Below, in pieces: positions 1 to 7,387 of a DNA stretch of 44,895 nucleotides. The notes beneath the pieces are model-generated. The model did not search any database. It saw only the letters and a program-made list of their open reading frames with translations, and was not told the origin of the DNA. Location: the NCBI GenBank assembly GCA_009694865.1, contig SICD01000004.1, positions 1 to 44,895 of the forward strand. Reading direction: 5' to 3'. The position numbers were made by a program, and so were the translations under genes. This DNA is from Candidatus Magasanikiibacteriota bacterium (lineage in GTDB: Bacteria > Patescibacteriota > Patescibacteriia > Magasanikbacterales > GWA2-37-8). Each line of letters opens with the position of its first letter. Position 1 is the stretch's first letter.

Positions 1-193
1 ATTCTAGAGCGCCCTGAATTTGTTTTAAATCGGACAACCGCGTGGCATCGCGCGCTTTTTGCTTGGCCGAACCAAGGGCAACAACTGCCAAAGTGGACAA
101 AAGACCGATAATAGCAATCACGACCAAGAGTTCAATTAAAGTAAAGCCACTGCCGCGAGTTTTCCGGCGCCCTTTTTCACTTGCATACAGCAT
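1..193 (-). CDS. type IV prepilin-like protein (partial, runs off the window)
   Basis: Only the first 64 residues lie in the window. The protein begins MLYASEKG and then shows a prepilin signal: a short basic leader, the cleavage site G-F-T-L-I-E-L with glutamate at the fifth mature position, and a hydrophobic helix (LLVVIAIIGLLSTLAVVAL). The following SAKQKARDATRLSDLKQI pattern is typical of type IV pilin or type II pseudopilin N-terminal helices. The ATG at 193 is the first in frame and has no SD. It lies just after the membrane protein gene at 197-1024 on the same strand, so the two are probably co-transcribed with pilM upstream. The C-terminus is cut by the window edge, so the pilin subtype cannot be told. 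Confidence 0.85.
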   Translation of the reverse strand, partial: MLYASEKGRRKTRGSGFTLIELLVVIAIIGLLSTLAVVALGSAKQKARDATRLSDLKQIQGALE

Positions 194-196
194 AGA

Positions 197-1024
197 CTAA
201 AAAAGCTTAAAGGAGTTAAAAAAGAAATCTCTGTTGTCTGCATTATCTCGTTGATTTTTAGTCGCATCAAGCACATACAGCCTACTGCCTTTCAAAAATA
301 TTATGGTGCGCTTTTCCGAATTTAAGTATTGTGTTTCGAGAGGGAACACAAATGAATCAATATAACTAAGAGCCGGACGGCCATTGAAAGAGACAACGGT
401 TGATGTCGGGGCTGGCGAATTAGGCAGCTCACTAGCTAATTCGGCACGATATCCTTTTATAAATTTTATCTGATCCACTTCGTTCGTTTGATCGAAGTTA
501 ATATCTAAATAAGTGTACACGCCCACAGTATAAGCTAGAGGAATTGTATAAAAATGTGCCGTCCTCTTCCTGCCCGCCTTATCAGTTAGTGGCTCATCAT
601 AATTGGACACGTTGGGTTTTTTAGGGAATACTACGGAGAATTGATCCTTAGCCGAGGTAAATGGTATCCACGTTTTAGTATCCGCGGAAGCTGTTTGCGT
701 CGCTTTATCGGATTTTACTTGTAGTTGGAGTAACAAAACAGGAACTAACAATGTTAGCAAGATGAGAACCAAAGTGATCGCTATTTGTGAAAAACGGAGA
801 CCAAATTTTTTATACAGAGCCACGCCAAATAAAACGAAATAAATAGGAATACCAATCGACCCAAAAAACCCGCCAATCATTCCAGCCACTATCACAATGC
901 CAATTAAAGTCCACGGCGAAGCTTTTTCAGCTTTAAACACATATTTTACCATCACAAGTAAAATTATGAACTGCGCTATGGGTACCAATATTTGTGAAAG
1001 TATTAATGTGGTGAACAAACTCAT
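197..1024 (-). CDS. membrane protein with extracytoplasmic domain, unknown function
   Basis: A 275-residue protein with three or four hydrophobic segments in the first 105 residues (about 5-28, 38-58, 60-72 and 82-101). A soluble domain follows, beginning near W-I-P-F-T-S and containing FSVVFPKKP, and is presumably outside the membrane. That start (a 'flat' motif followed by a strand-rich domain) recalls small surface or lipoprotein domains found after membrane anchors in many bacteria, but I do not recognise a named family. It lies between a response regulator and a pilin gene on the same strand, which makes a role at the cell surface plausible. The start at 1024 is the only good ATG; there is no SD. 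Confidence 0.6.
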   Translation of the reverse strand: MSLFTTLILSQILVPIAQFIILLVMVKYVFKAEKASPWTLIGIVIVAGMIGGFFGSIGIPIYFVLFGVALYKKFGLRFSQIAITLVLILLTLLVPVLLLQLQVKSDKATQTASADTKTWIPFTSAKDQFSVVFPKKPNVSNYDEPLTDKAGRKRTAHFYTIPLAYTVGVYTYLDINFDQTNEVDQIKFIKGYRAELASELPNSPAPTSTVVSFNGRPALSYIDSFVFPLETQYLNSEKRTIIFLKGSRLYVLDATKNQRDNADNRDFFFNSFKLF

Positions 1025-1044
1025 ATTTATTTAAGACAAAAAAA

Positions 1045-1425
1045 TTATTGTTTTAAAACAATCCGCACTTTCTCTACCACTTCCGATGGTTTAAAATGCG
1101 CCTTAATTAAATAATCCACCGCTCCGGCCTCCAATCCTTTTTCGACATCATCTTTTTGCCCTAAATTGGTTAGTAAAATAACCGGAATTTTTTTAGTCGC
1201 TGCGTCCGCCTTTAATTTTGCCAAAACACCAAAGCCGTCCAATTTGGGGAGTAAAATATCCAAAAGGATAATATCCGGCTTTTTCTTCTTGGCATCGGCA
1301 AGTCCTTTTTCACCATCACCCGCCACGCTCACTTTAAAATTTTCCATTTCAAATTTTTTCTGGTAAATACCAGCCAAAAAAGTATCATCTTCAACCAGGA
1401 GCACGTGAATTTGTTTTGTTTCCAT
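1045..1425 (-). CDS. single-domain response regulator (receiver only)
   Basis: A 126-residue CheY-like receiver domain with nothing attached. The acidic pair is in LLVEDD (E12-D14), the phospho-acceptor is D56 in ILLDILLP, the conserved threonine is in ILLTN, and the lysine is in DYLIKA. Stand-alone receivers act by binding partner proteins rather than DNA. It lies 100 bases downstream of pilM on the same strand. Two similar single-domain receivers flank the pilus operon at 28518 and 36608, so all three may tune pilus function. No SD precedes the ATG. The spacer upstream contains an AAAGTTATAAAGTT-type inverted repeat. Confidence 0.9.
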   Translation of the reverse strand: METKQIHVLLVEDDTFLAGIYQKKFEMENFKVSVAGDGEKGLADAKKKKPDIILLDILLPKLDGFGVLAKLKADAATKKIPVILLTNLGQKDDVEKGLEAGAVDYLIKAHFKPSEVVEKVRIVLKQ

Positions 1426-1433
1426 AAATAAAG

Positions 1434-1515
1434 AGTTATAAAGTTATCAAGTAGAAAGTTCATAAAGGATTTTGGGCGAGACACCCTTTAAACTTTATAA
1501 CTTTATAAACTTTTA
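1434..1515. repeat. AT-rich inverted repeat (AAAGTTATAAAGTT type)
   Basis: AGTTATAAAGTT on the left and AACTTTATAACTTTATAA on the right form an inverted pair between pilM and the response regulator. The same motif pair occurs at 16051-16128, so this is a small repeat family. A transcript would fold into a long AU-rich hairpin. Confidence 0.6.
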
Positions 1516-1529
1516 ACTTCGTTACATGA

Positions 1530-2687
1530 TTATACCATATTTCTTAAAGTAAGACCAATCGCCACTGCCATGCGTGGCCCAATTGAGCGCAACAACGGTT
1601 TGAGACGTTCTTGATAGACTACCCGACCCCACGGGTCGCCGATATAACATTTAATTTTAAATTTCTCGGCAATGGCATCGGTTAAGTAGGGCAAATGAGC
1701 CGCTCCCCCCGTAAACACCACCTTCTCGGGACGTTTTTGTTCATTACCGCTTTGGCGAAAATACAAATCAAAACTAAATTCAATTTCTTTGGCAATCGGT
1801 TCAATAATACTATCAAATAAATCAAAAAACTTCTCCCGCGACACCCCTATTTTTCCGCCCGAAAGAAAAAAACTATCAAACAAGTCGTGCTTTATTTGCT
1901 CCACAACCGTATCATCTACCCCCAAAACACGCTTTAAAATAGCGTTAATCCGCGTACCCCCCATTTCAATACTATGATGCGTAATAGGCACTGCCCGGTC
2001 GATAATAAAAAAATTGGTGCGCTCAGCGCCAATATCCACCAGCATGGTTACCGCCATATCTCGCCCAATAAGGGAGCGGGACAGCGCCATCGACTCGGGT
2101 TCCAACGAATCAAGCTTAAGGCCGGCCGCTTGAAAAATTTTGGTATAATACACTACCAAAGAACGTGGTACCGCGTTTACCAAAACGCGCTGACTTTTGT
2201 CTCCCGCGAGCGTGGGCAATATTTGGTAATCGAGGGCGGTTTCTTCCAAACTATACGGCAACAACTTTTTAATTTCCGCTTTTAAAATTTTATCAAACTC
2301 CTGCTTTTTAACTAAGGGAAGTGTGACAATAGCGTGGAACACCCCTGACACCGGCAAACTAACCACCGCGATTTTAGAAATGGTCTTCGCGGCTTGGCAC
2401 ACTTCCTTAATCATGGCGGCATAACGGTCAATCTTATCATCATCAATTTGTTCAGGCGTAGGCGGAGTGGAAGATTCAGAGGATACCATCTGGCCCGCCG
2501 CCGCTCGGCGGAGCTCATCGATTGATTTTTCTTGAACCGCCAACAGATGGTGCACATCCTGCGCTTCCGAGGTAAATCCGTAGGTAAACAAAACCGGACG
2601 GTTTTTCTCCCGCCTTAATTCCACCAGCTTAACACCGCCGGCCCCAAGGTCGACACCCAGATATGATTTTGGTTTGCCAAATAACAT
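1530..2687 (-). CDS. pilM: type IV pilus assembly protein PilM (actin-like ATPase)
   Basis: A 385-residue protein of the PilM/FtsA actin-like fold. The phosphate-1 loop YLGVDLGAGGVKLVEL is at residues 8-23, a second nucleotide-binding strand is in TMLVDIGAERTNFFIID, and the adenosine motif is VVFTGGAAHLPYL. PilM is a cytoplasmic ATPase that links the pilus platform (PilN/PilO, not present in this window) to the inner membrane. An upstream ATG would add 26 residues, but the ATG at 2687 fits better: the protein then begins MLFGKPKSYLGVDLG, as PilM does. An extended -10 box lies only 7 bases upstream, which implies a leaderless or nearly leaderless mRNA. It heads a leftward run with the receiver, membrane protein and pilin. 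Confidence 0.88.
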   Translation of the reverse strand: MLFGKPKSYLGVDLGAGGVKLVELRREKNRPVLFTYGFTSEAQDVHHLLAVQEKSIDELRRAAAGQMVSSESSTPPTPEQIDDDKIDRYAAMIKEVCQAAKTISKIAVVSLPVSGVFHAIVTLPLVKKQEFDKILKAEIKKLLPYSLEETALDYQILPTLAGDKSQRVLVNAVPRSLVVYYTKIFQAAGLKLDSLEPESMALSRSLIGRDMAVTMLVDIGAERTNFFIIDRAVPITHHSIEMGGTRINAILKRVLGVDDTVVEQIKHDLFDSFFLSGGKIGVSREKFFDLFDSIIEPIAKEIEFSFDLYFRQSGNEQKRPEKVVFTGGAAHLPYLTDAIAEKFKIKCYIGDPWGRVVYQERLKPLLRSIGPRMAVAIGLTLRNMV

Positions 2688-2694
2688 ATACACC

Positions 2695-2703
2695 ATTATA
2701 GCA
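2695..2703 (-). promoter_or_regulatory. extended -10 promoter of pilM
   Basis: On the minus strand TGCTATAAT gives a TGn-TATAAT extended -10 (hexamer 2695-2700). The ATG at 2687 is about where transcription should begin, so the pilM message is likely leaderless. Confidence 0.6.
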
Positions 2704-2879
2704 AGAAACAAGGTAAAGTTACACTGGTACTGTTGATAAGTATCAAAAAATAAGATAGAATGCAAAGGCCAAAGGCCTAATATCTAATGACTAATAAAAT
2801 ACCCAATACTAAATGCCGAAATTTGACATTGGAAATTTTATTAGAAATTAGGATTTAGAACTTAGACATTAAAAACAGT

Positions 2880-4337
2880 ATGCTTCGCCTATACAACACC
2901 CTCACCCGCAAACTTGAGCCTTTTGAAACCCTTAAAAAAGGTAGCGTCGGCCTCTACACCTGCGGCCCCACCGTGTATAACTACGCCCACATTGGCAATT
3001 TACGCACTTATATTTTTGAGGATATTTTAAAACGCACCCTCCTGTACAATGGCTACAAAGTTAAGCACGTAATGAATATTACGGATGTAGGGCACCTAAC
3101 CAGCGATGCCGACGAAGGCGAAGATAAAATGGAAAAAGGCGCCGCGCGCGAAGGCAAAACCGCCTGGGACATTGCCGAGTTTTATACTAAAGCATTTTTG
3201 CACGACCTTAAAGACCTAAACATTCTCCCAGCCGACAAACACCCCCGCGCCACTGATTACATCAAGGAACAAATTAAACTGGTCGCAACATTAGAAAAAA
3301 AAGGCTTTATCTACCAAACGAGTGACGGTGTTTATTTTGACACTTCCAAACTATCCGACTACGGCAAACTCGCCGGGCTCAAAAAACAATCGCTCAAAGC
3401 TGGTGCGCGCATCGACATGGGAGAGAAAAAACATATTACAGACTTCGCGCTCTGGAAGTTCTCGTCTCGCGTGTCCCCCTCTGCCCGAGAGGGGGCTCGA
3501 GGGGAGAGGGAGAAACGTCAAATGGAATGGAAAAGTCCGTGGGGCGTTGGCTTTCCTGGCTGGCACTTAGAGTGCTCGGCCATGTCCGAAAAATTCCTGG
3601 GTCAGCCGTTTGATATTCACTGCGGGGGCATTGACCACATTCCTGTACACCACACCAACGAAATAGCGCAGAGCGAAGCCGCCTACGGCAAACCCTTGGC
3701 CAATTACTGGCTCCACGGTGAATTTTTAGTTATTCCCGGTGGCGATAAAATGGCTAAGTCTAGCGAAAATTTTATCACACTCGAGTCGCTCAAGAAACAT
3801 GACATATCCCCACTCGCGTACCGCTATTTTTGTTTACAGACACATTATAGAAAGCCTCTCACGTTTAGTTGGAAGGCTTTAGAGGCCGCGCAAAACGGCC
3901 TAAATCATCTTTACGCCGCGTCGGCATCACTCGCCGGTTCAATTGTCATTCCGAGCGAGGCTCGCGCCGACGAGGTCGAAGATACTCCGAGGAGTGAATC
4001 TCTGTCTCAATCAATCACCAATCAATTCCTCACCCACCTCAACTCCGACCTCGATCTCCCCGCCGCCCTTGCCCTCTTCTGGCAATCACTCAAAAATCAC
4101 TCAATCACACAAAAACAATTATTCCAATTCGATGAAGTGCTTGGCTTAGACATCAAATCCCACTTAAAAAAACCAATCGAAAAAATTTCTGCTGCTGCTC
4201 AAAAATTCGTTTCCGAACGCAACACCGCCCGCGCCGCCAAAGACTGGCCCAAGAGCGACGAACTCCGTAAAAAATTAGAGGAGATGGGATATGAAATTAA
4301 AGACACCAAAGACGGAACCGAAATAACAAACAAATAA
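2880..4337 (+). CDS. cysS: cysteinyl-tRNA synthetase
   Basis: A 485-residue class I synthetase that charges tRNA-Cys. The HIGH-type motif is HIGN at residues 37-40 inside [10 protein letters not shown], the KMSKS motif is KMAKS at 290-294, and zinc ligands are visible at C28, C232 and H257/H258. The ATG at 2880 begins [15 protein letters not shown], the usual N-terminus; no SD is present. Two stretches look inserted. Residues about 197-213 ([15 protein letters not shown]) come from a palindromic GC-rich element. Residues about 355-378 ([19 protein letters not shown]) come from the TGTCAT-type repeat that also occurs between genes. Both keep the frame. The catalytic core is complete, so the enzyme should work. 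Confidence 0.97.
   Translation: MLRLYNTLTRKLEPFETLKKGSVGLYTCGPTVYNYAHIGNLRTYIFEDILKRTLLYNGYKVKHVMNITDVGHLTSDADEGEDKMEKGAAREGKTAWDIAEFYTKAFLHDLKDLNILPADKHPRATDYIKEQIKLVATLEKKGFIYQTSDGVYFDTSKLSDYGKLAGLKKQSLKAGARIDMGEKKHITDFALWKFSSRVSPSAREGARGEREKRQMEWKSPWGVGFPGWHLECSAMSEKFLGQPFDIHCGGIDHIPVHHTNEIAQSEAAYGKPLANYWLHGEFLVIPGGDKMAKSSENFITLESLKKHDISPLAYRYFCLQTHYRKPLTFSWKALEAAQNGLNHLYAASASLAGSIVIPSEARADEVEDTPRSESLSQSITNQFLTHLNSDLDLPAALALFWQSLKNHSITQKQLFQFDEVLGLDIKSHLKKPIEKISAAAQKFVSERNTARAAKDWPKSDELRKKLEEMGYEIKDTKDGTEITNK
3469..3516. repeat. GC-rich palindromic element inside cysS
   Basis: CCCCCTCTGCCCGAGAGGGGG and the following CTCGAGGGGAGAGGG form nested inverted repeats. The stretch is in frame and codes about 16 Ser/Arg/Glu/Gly-rich residues that interrupt conserved CysRS sequence between LWKFSS and MEWKSPWG. 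A similar CCTCTCC...GGAGAGG element lies in dnaX at 12077-12159. Confidence 0.7.
3946..4010. repeat. TGTCAT-family palindromic element inside cysS
   Basis: TGTCATTCCGAGCGAGGCTC starts an element that matches the intergenic and in-gene copies at 10957, 13478, 23503, 34723 and 36508. Here it is translated in frame as part of the linker before the CysRS C-terminal helical domain. Confidence 0.75.
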
Positions 4338-4338
4338 T

Positions 4339-4980
4339 ATGCCAGATTTTTATAAAGCGTATATGCCTGGGCCGAACGACCCTCGTTTTCCTCCAGAAAT
4401 TGAAACAAATATGCATGTGACTGAAGTGCCAATTTCACTTGAAGATAGCGCTTTCGCGAACAGTGAACGCGGTTTGTTCCATAGGTATGTTACCGACCTT
4501 GATTTAACACCTGATGATTTTAAAAAAGCCATCCTCGATGTTGGAGCTGACGGAGCAAAATTTGCCAACTTCGCAAAAGAAAATGGAATTAGTGACAATA
4601 TTTTTTCGGTTGATATTGGGCACAACTTGGCAGGCAAACAAAAGGCAGTTAGGGCTGACGCTAATGCTCTTCCATTTAAAGACAGCTCTTTCGATTTAGT
4701 GATTTCACACTATTCGGTACCCGGACACGAGGATACAGCTATAATTCGCGAGATGATACGAGTCGCAAAGAAAGAAGTTCGATTTGGGCTCAAGAATATG
4801 GGTACGAATAATCAGGTAATAAAACGGGAATACGATTCACTAAAAGCTACTCTAGAAAATCTGGCGCGCGAAGAAAATCTGACAGTTGAAGAAGTGCCTA
4901 AAGAGTTAAGACGTAGAAAAGACTCTACAGCAAAGGGATTTTTTAGCTATTTTCGAATTATTAAACCATCACATCAATAG
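4339..4980 (+). CDS. SAM-dependent class I methyltransferase
   Basis: A 213-residue protein with a Methyltransferase_11-type core. Motif I is AILDVGADGAKFANFAKENG (residues 64-83), the acidic end of strand 2 is in FSVDIG, and the post-II region ADANALPFKDSSFDLVISHY (110-129) is typical of small-molecule or lipid methyltransferases. The substrate cannot be read from the sequence. The start lies 1 base after the cysS stop, so it is probably translated from the cysS message; there is no SD. The C-terminus (SYFRIIKPS) closes the Rossmann sheet, so the protein looks complete. Confidence 0.8.
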   Translation: MPDFYKAYMPGPNDPRFPPEIETNMHVTEVPISLEDSAFANSERGLFHRYVTDLDLTPDDFKKAILDVGADGAKFANFAKENGISDNIFSVDIGHNLAGKQKAVRADANALPFKDSSFDLVISHYSVPGHEDTAIIREMIRVAKKEVRFGLKNMGTNNQVIKREYDSLKATLENLAREENLTVEEVPKELRRRKDSTAKGFFSYFRIIKPSHQ

Positions 4981-5007
4981 AGGTTTAAAATTTGTCATTT
5001 TCCAACT

Positions 5008-5286
5008 ATGCCAGCTTACAAGACCAAGGCAAAAAAACTGCCCGGCACTCACTGGTGGCAAGTATCAAGAAAGGCTTTTGGCCTGTATAAACAAATAACC
5101 TCTAAAACAAAACGCCGCCCCTACATCAGGTCGGCATACTTTAACAAACAAAAAATCTTTCTAGGACTATTTTGGAGTCATCTGCACGAAAAAGATAATA
5201 TTCGTGATAAGGTCAGACGTTTAAAATTCTTTTGGAATAGAGCCTTAAAAGCAAAAAAGGACTTCCGACCAAGTTGGGGTGTATAA
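5008..5286 (+). CDS. small basic protein, possibly a truncated nuclease-like domain
   Basis: A 92-residue, strongly basic protein. The pattern RRPYIRSAYFNKQKIFL, then FWSHLHEK, then DKVRRLKFF resembles the N-terminal half of a family of toxin- or phage-associated proteins that I recall as having RPYIRS-YF-K-K-FL and RVRRLKYFPCA motifs. If so, the C-terminal half is missing here and replaced by a short tail ending FRPSWGV. That family assignment is from memory and weak. It follows the methyltransferase on the same strand with no SD. A 14-base inverted repeat (AAGGCTTTTGGCC at about 5072 and its complement at about 5290) spans most of the gene, which may mark the truncation point. Confidence 0.5.
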   Translation: MPAYKTKAKKLPGTHWWQVSRKAFGLYKQITSKTKRRPYIRSAYFNKQKIFLGLFWSHLHEKDNIRDKVRRLKFFWNRALKAKKDFRPSWGV

Positions 5287-5407
5287 ACCCCGGCCAAAAG
5301 CCTTTTTCTATATACCAGATTATCATACCTATAAAATTTGTCAAGCGGAGCCTGTGGATTGGCGATAGCCTGGATAGGCAAAAAACTGCAAACAATTAAT
5401 TATTCCT

Positions 5408-6079
5408 ATGCTCACCACCGAAAAATTTGCCGGCGATAAAAAGGTAGGCCTATCGCTCTTGGGAAAATGGGAGAAAAAATTTGTTGATGCCTACGTTGGA
5501 AAAATCCCCAAAAGCATTGAAACCTATCATCTCACACTCTCCACAATCGTCTGGTGCGCTTTTATTGTACTCTTTGGCTACCTCGCCAAATACGATGTCC
5601 GTTGGTTTTGGGGAACCAGCATAATGATTGTACTCCAATACCTCACCGACCTATTTGACGGCGCCGTGGGGCGGTACCGCAACACCGGCCTCATTCACTG
5701 GGGTTACTACATGGACCACTTTTTGGACTACATATTTTTATGCGCCGTCCTCATTGGTTACTCCTTCACTTTCCTGGATCGTTTTAATACCATCTTCTTT
5801 ATTTTAGCCAGCTACGGGGCTTTCATGGTCAATTCCTACCTCTCATTTTCCGCCACGAACGAATTCCGCATCGCCTACTTTAAAATCGGCCCTACCGAAA
5901 TTCGCCTGTCATTCATTATCACCAACATCTTAATTATATTTTCAAAAGACAAAGTACCGCTCACGAGCCTCCTCCCTATTATCTTTTGGTTGTCGATGGC
6001 TGGGCTAACCGTAGTTGTGTATACTACCCAAAAAATGATGTGGAAAAAAGATATGGAAAACAAAAAATCCCTTACTTAA
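5408..6079 (+). CDS. CDP-alcohol phosphatidyltransferase family membrane enzyme
   Basis: A 223-residue integral membrane protein with the CDP-OH transferase signature D-x2-D-G-x2-A-R-x8-G-x3-D-x3-D. Here it reads DLFDGAVGRYRN followed by GYYMDHFLD, at residues 80-107. The usual A-R pair is G-R, a mild departure; all four catalytic aspartates are present. Five or six further hydrophobic helices follow. Such enzymes join a CDP-linked lipid to an alcohol (for example phosphatidylglycerol phosphate or inositol lipid synthesis). Which alcohol is used cannot be told. The start at 5408 has no SD; a 120-base AT-rich spacer separates it from the previous gene. Confidence 0.85.
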   Translation: MLTTEKFAGDKKVGLSLLGKWEKKFVDAYVGKIPKSIETYHLTLSTIVWCAFIVLFGYLAKYDVRWFWGTSIMIVLQYLTDLFDGAVGRYRNTGLIHWGYYMDHFLDYIFLCAVLIGYSFTFLDRFNTIFFILASYGAFMVNSYLSFSATNEFRIAYFKIGPTEIRLSFIITNILIIFSKDKVPLTSLLPIIFWLSMAGLTVVVYTTQKMMWKKDMENKKSLT

Positions 6080-6129
6080 AGAGATTTTTCGTATCTTTTA
6101 GCAACAAAATTTATTACTAAAAGACGATG

Positions 6130-6179
6130 AAGGACGATGCGAACTCTCTCCCTTCTTTCCTGCTCCTCGCATCGTCCTT
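6130..6179. terminator. hairpin terminator between the lipid enzyme and GC-rich island 1
   Basis: AAGGACGATGCGA and TCGCATCGTCCTT make a 13-bp perfect stem. On the plus strand pyrimidine-rich sequence ending in TTTTT follows; on the minus strand a TCTTTT tract follows. It can serve the converging genes on both sides. Confidence 0.8.
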
Positions 6180-6195
6180 TCCTTTCTCCTTTTTG

Positions 6196-6681
6196 CTACC
6201 CCGTCGTGGGCTCCCAGCCATTCAGCTTTTTGCCGAGCGTCACTCCCCGGAGCAACAGCTTGTTCTTGATCTCGACCAGCCAACGCGCCACGTCGGTCTT
6301 GCGCTTGCCGTGGAGCTTGCCGCGCGCGATGATCTCACGCTCCGTCCACGCAACCAGCCGGCCGATGATGTCGGCCTCGAGGTTCACCCGGGCGAACTCC
6401 GCCGCCCCTCGTGAGAGCTTCAGCCCGCTGATGGGCTTGTTGAGCAGGTCGGGGTTGATGAAGGTGGCGCGATTGACCAGGGGCGACAAGGCCGAAGCCG
6501 GCGGTGCCGGCGGGGCGCTCTCGACACCCACCTTGATGCCAGGCACCAGGGTGGTGAGCACGTTGAAGAGCGCTTGAGTTATGGCTTCCCTGCCACTGTC
6601 GCTGATGACCCACAAACGGACATCGGTCTTCTCATCGACGAAGTGGTACACACCGCCGCTGCTTTCCGTGTCTTCCGGCAT
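6196..6681 (-). CDS. GC-rich island 1: hypothetical protein, 161 aa
   Basis: I do not recognise this protein. It begins MPEDTESSGGVYHFVDEKTD, has a Pro/Ala-rich stretch near residue 58 (APPAPPASALSPL), and a basic, helical C-terminal part (KLHGKRKTDVARWLVEIKNK). It looks soluble and cytosolic. A strong SD, AAGGAGG at 6686-6692, lies 4 bases before the ATG, whereas neighbouring housekeeping genes have none. Base composition differs sharply: 37 of 60 bases are G or C at 6421-6480, against 26 of 60 in a typical stretch of the ATPase gene (10321-10380). It ends at a strong hairpin terminator. It is probably laterally acquired, or belongs to a special gene class shared with 12927, 16600 and 37214. 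Confidence 0.75.
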   Translation of the reverse strand: MPEDTESSGGVYHFVDEKTDVRLWVISDSGREAITQALFNVLTTLVPGIKVGVESAPPAPPASALSPLVNRATFINPDLLNKPISGLKLSRGAAEFARVNLEADIIGRLVAWTEREIIARGKLHGKRKTDVARWLVEIKNKLLLRGVTLGKKLNGWEPTTG

Positions 6682-6770
6682 GGCGCCTCCTTGTGTGAGT
6701 ACTGCGTTAAACTGCTGTTTTACTGATTGTTGGTCTTAAACTTATTTTAATTTAAGCTCAACAATTAGCC

Positions 6771-6812
6771 CGCGAGTCCCGACTTCCTGTGGTAGGAATG
6801 TCGAGACTCGCG
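6771..6812 (-). terminator. strong stem-loop between the two island-1 genes
   Basis: CGCGAGTC ... GACTCGCG closes a stem of about 18 bp with one bulge and a 5-base loop. There is no clean U tract, so it may be an RNA stabiliser or attenuator rather than a classic terminator. GC-rich hairpins of the same kind follow the other GC-rich island genes. Confidence 0.65.
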
Positions 6813-6872
6813 TCTGTGTGCCGGCGCCATCTGGCCTTACGGGGCCAGTGGGCGCACGGGTGTCGCGCCTTT

Positions 6873-7272
6873 CTACGGGCGCACCATGTAATTGCCGTTC
6901 CCGGTCATCGCCTCCACCTGCAACTTGTAGCGGTCGTTGAATCGCAACTTGAAGCCCGGCATGTCGCTGACATCCACCGTGGTCGTGGCCTCGACGCCCT
7001 TGGTGTAGATGTACAGGCGGCTGGTCAGTGCCGCGGTCATCTCGAAGCGCCTGAAATTCCGTGAGGCGTTGTCGTCGGGGTGGACGGCCTTGAGAAGCTC
7101 CTGGGCATCGGGCAACTCGCCATTCGCAACCAGCCCGAGCCGTCCTTCCTTGGCCCAGAGCAAGCTGATGTCGAGTTTGGGGCCACTCTATCGCTCCGTC
7201 CACTCGGACGGTGACAAAGGGCTTGGTATCAGTCTTTTAGACTAACACTAAGCCTCTTACCAACTTTATCAT
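6873..7272 (-). pseudogene. GC-rich island 1: broken gene (internal stop plus frameshift)
   Basis: A good promoter (7310-7338) and an SD (GAGGAG) lead to an ATG at 7272 that codes only MIKLVRGLVLV before a TAA at 7237-7239. The same frame then continues KTDTKPFVTVRVDGAIEWP. At the CCCC run near 7182-7186 the reading must shift by one base to continue as KLDISLLWAKEGRLGLVANG and on to the end (GNYMVRP). Removing one C joins the two parts smoothly. The complete protein would have about 130 residues. I do not recognise the family. Alternatives are re-initiation at GTG 7203 or TTG 7163, or an assembly error in the C run, but the TAA would remain. Confidence 0.6.
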
Positions 7273-7309
7273 AAATCTCCTCTAAACTAAGCCAAAATTA
7301 TAACATTTG

Positions 7310-7338
7310 ATCATACCACAAAAGAAAGACGCCGTCAA
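7310..7338 (-). promoter_or_regulatory. sigma-70-type promoter of island 1
   Basis: On the minus strand: -35 TTGACG (7333-7338), 17-base spacer, -10 TATGAT (7310-7315). An SD (7277-7283) and ATG follow about 40 bases downstream. It overlaps back to back with the plus-strand promoter at 7352-7380. Confidence 0.75.
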
Positions 7339-7351
7339 GTCGTTTTTGCCT

Positions 7352-7380
7352 TTGTCCCACTCTACAAAATATGCTATACT
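7352..7380 (+). promoter_or_regulatory. sigma-70-type promoter giving a leaderless mRNA
   Basis: -35 TTGTCC (7352-7357), 17-base spacer, -10 TATACT (7375-7380). The ATG of the next gene is at 7388, about where transcription should start, so the message probably lacks a leader. Confidence 0.75.
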
Positions 7381-7387
7381 AAATCTA

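Noticed and set aside
5337-5344. TTGACA on the minus strand with TATGAT nearby, possible antisense promoter
   Set aside because: The spacing between the boxes is about 11 bases, too short for a sigma-70 promoter, and no gene follows.
6137-6577. Plus-strand frames across GC-rich island 1
   Set aside because: They have no SD or promoter and oppose the well-supported minus-strand gene with SD; high GC content produces long antisense frames.
6742-7203. A long minus-strand frame of 153 codons in island 1
   Set aside because: It is Gly/Arg/Pro-rich in the way that shadow frames of GC-rich genes are. After the CCCC run it is only the displaced frame of the broken gene; only its first dozen codons fit the real protein.
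7237-7239. Stop-codon reassignment (TAA read as an amino acid), prompted by two genes with internal TAA
   Set aside because: TAA ends several intact genes in the window at the expected place (cysS, secA), and TGA and TAG also act as stops, so two broken genes are the simpler reading.
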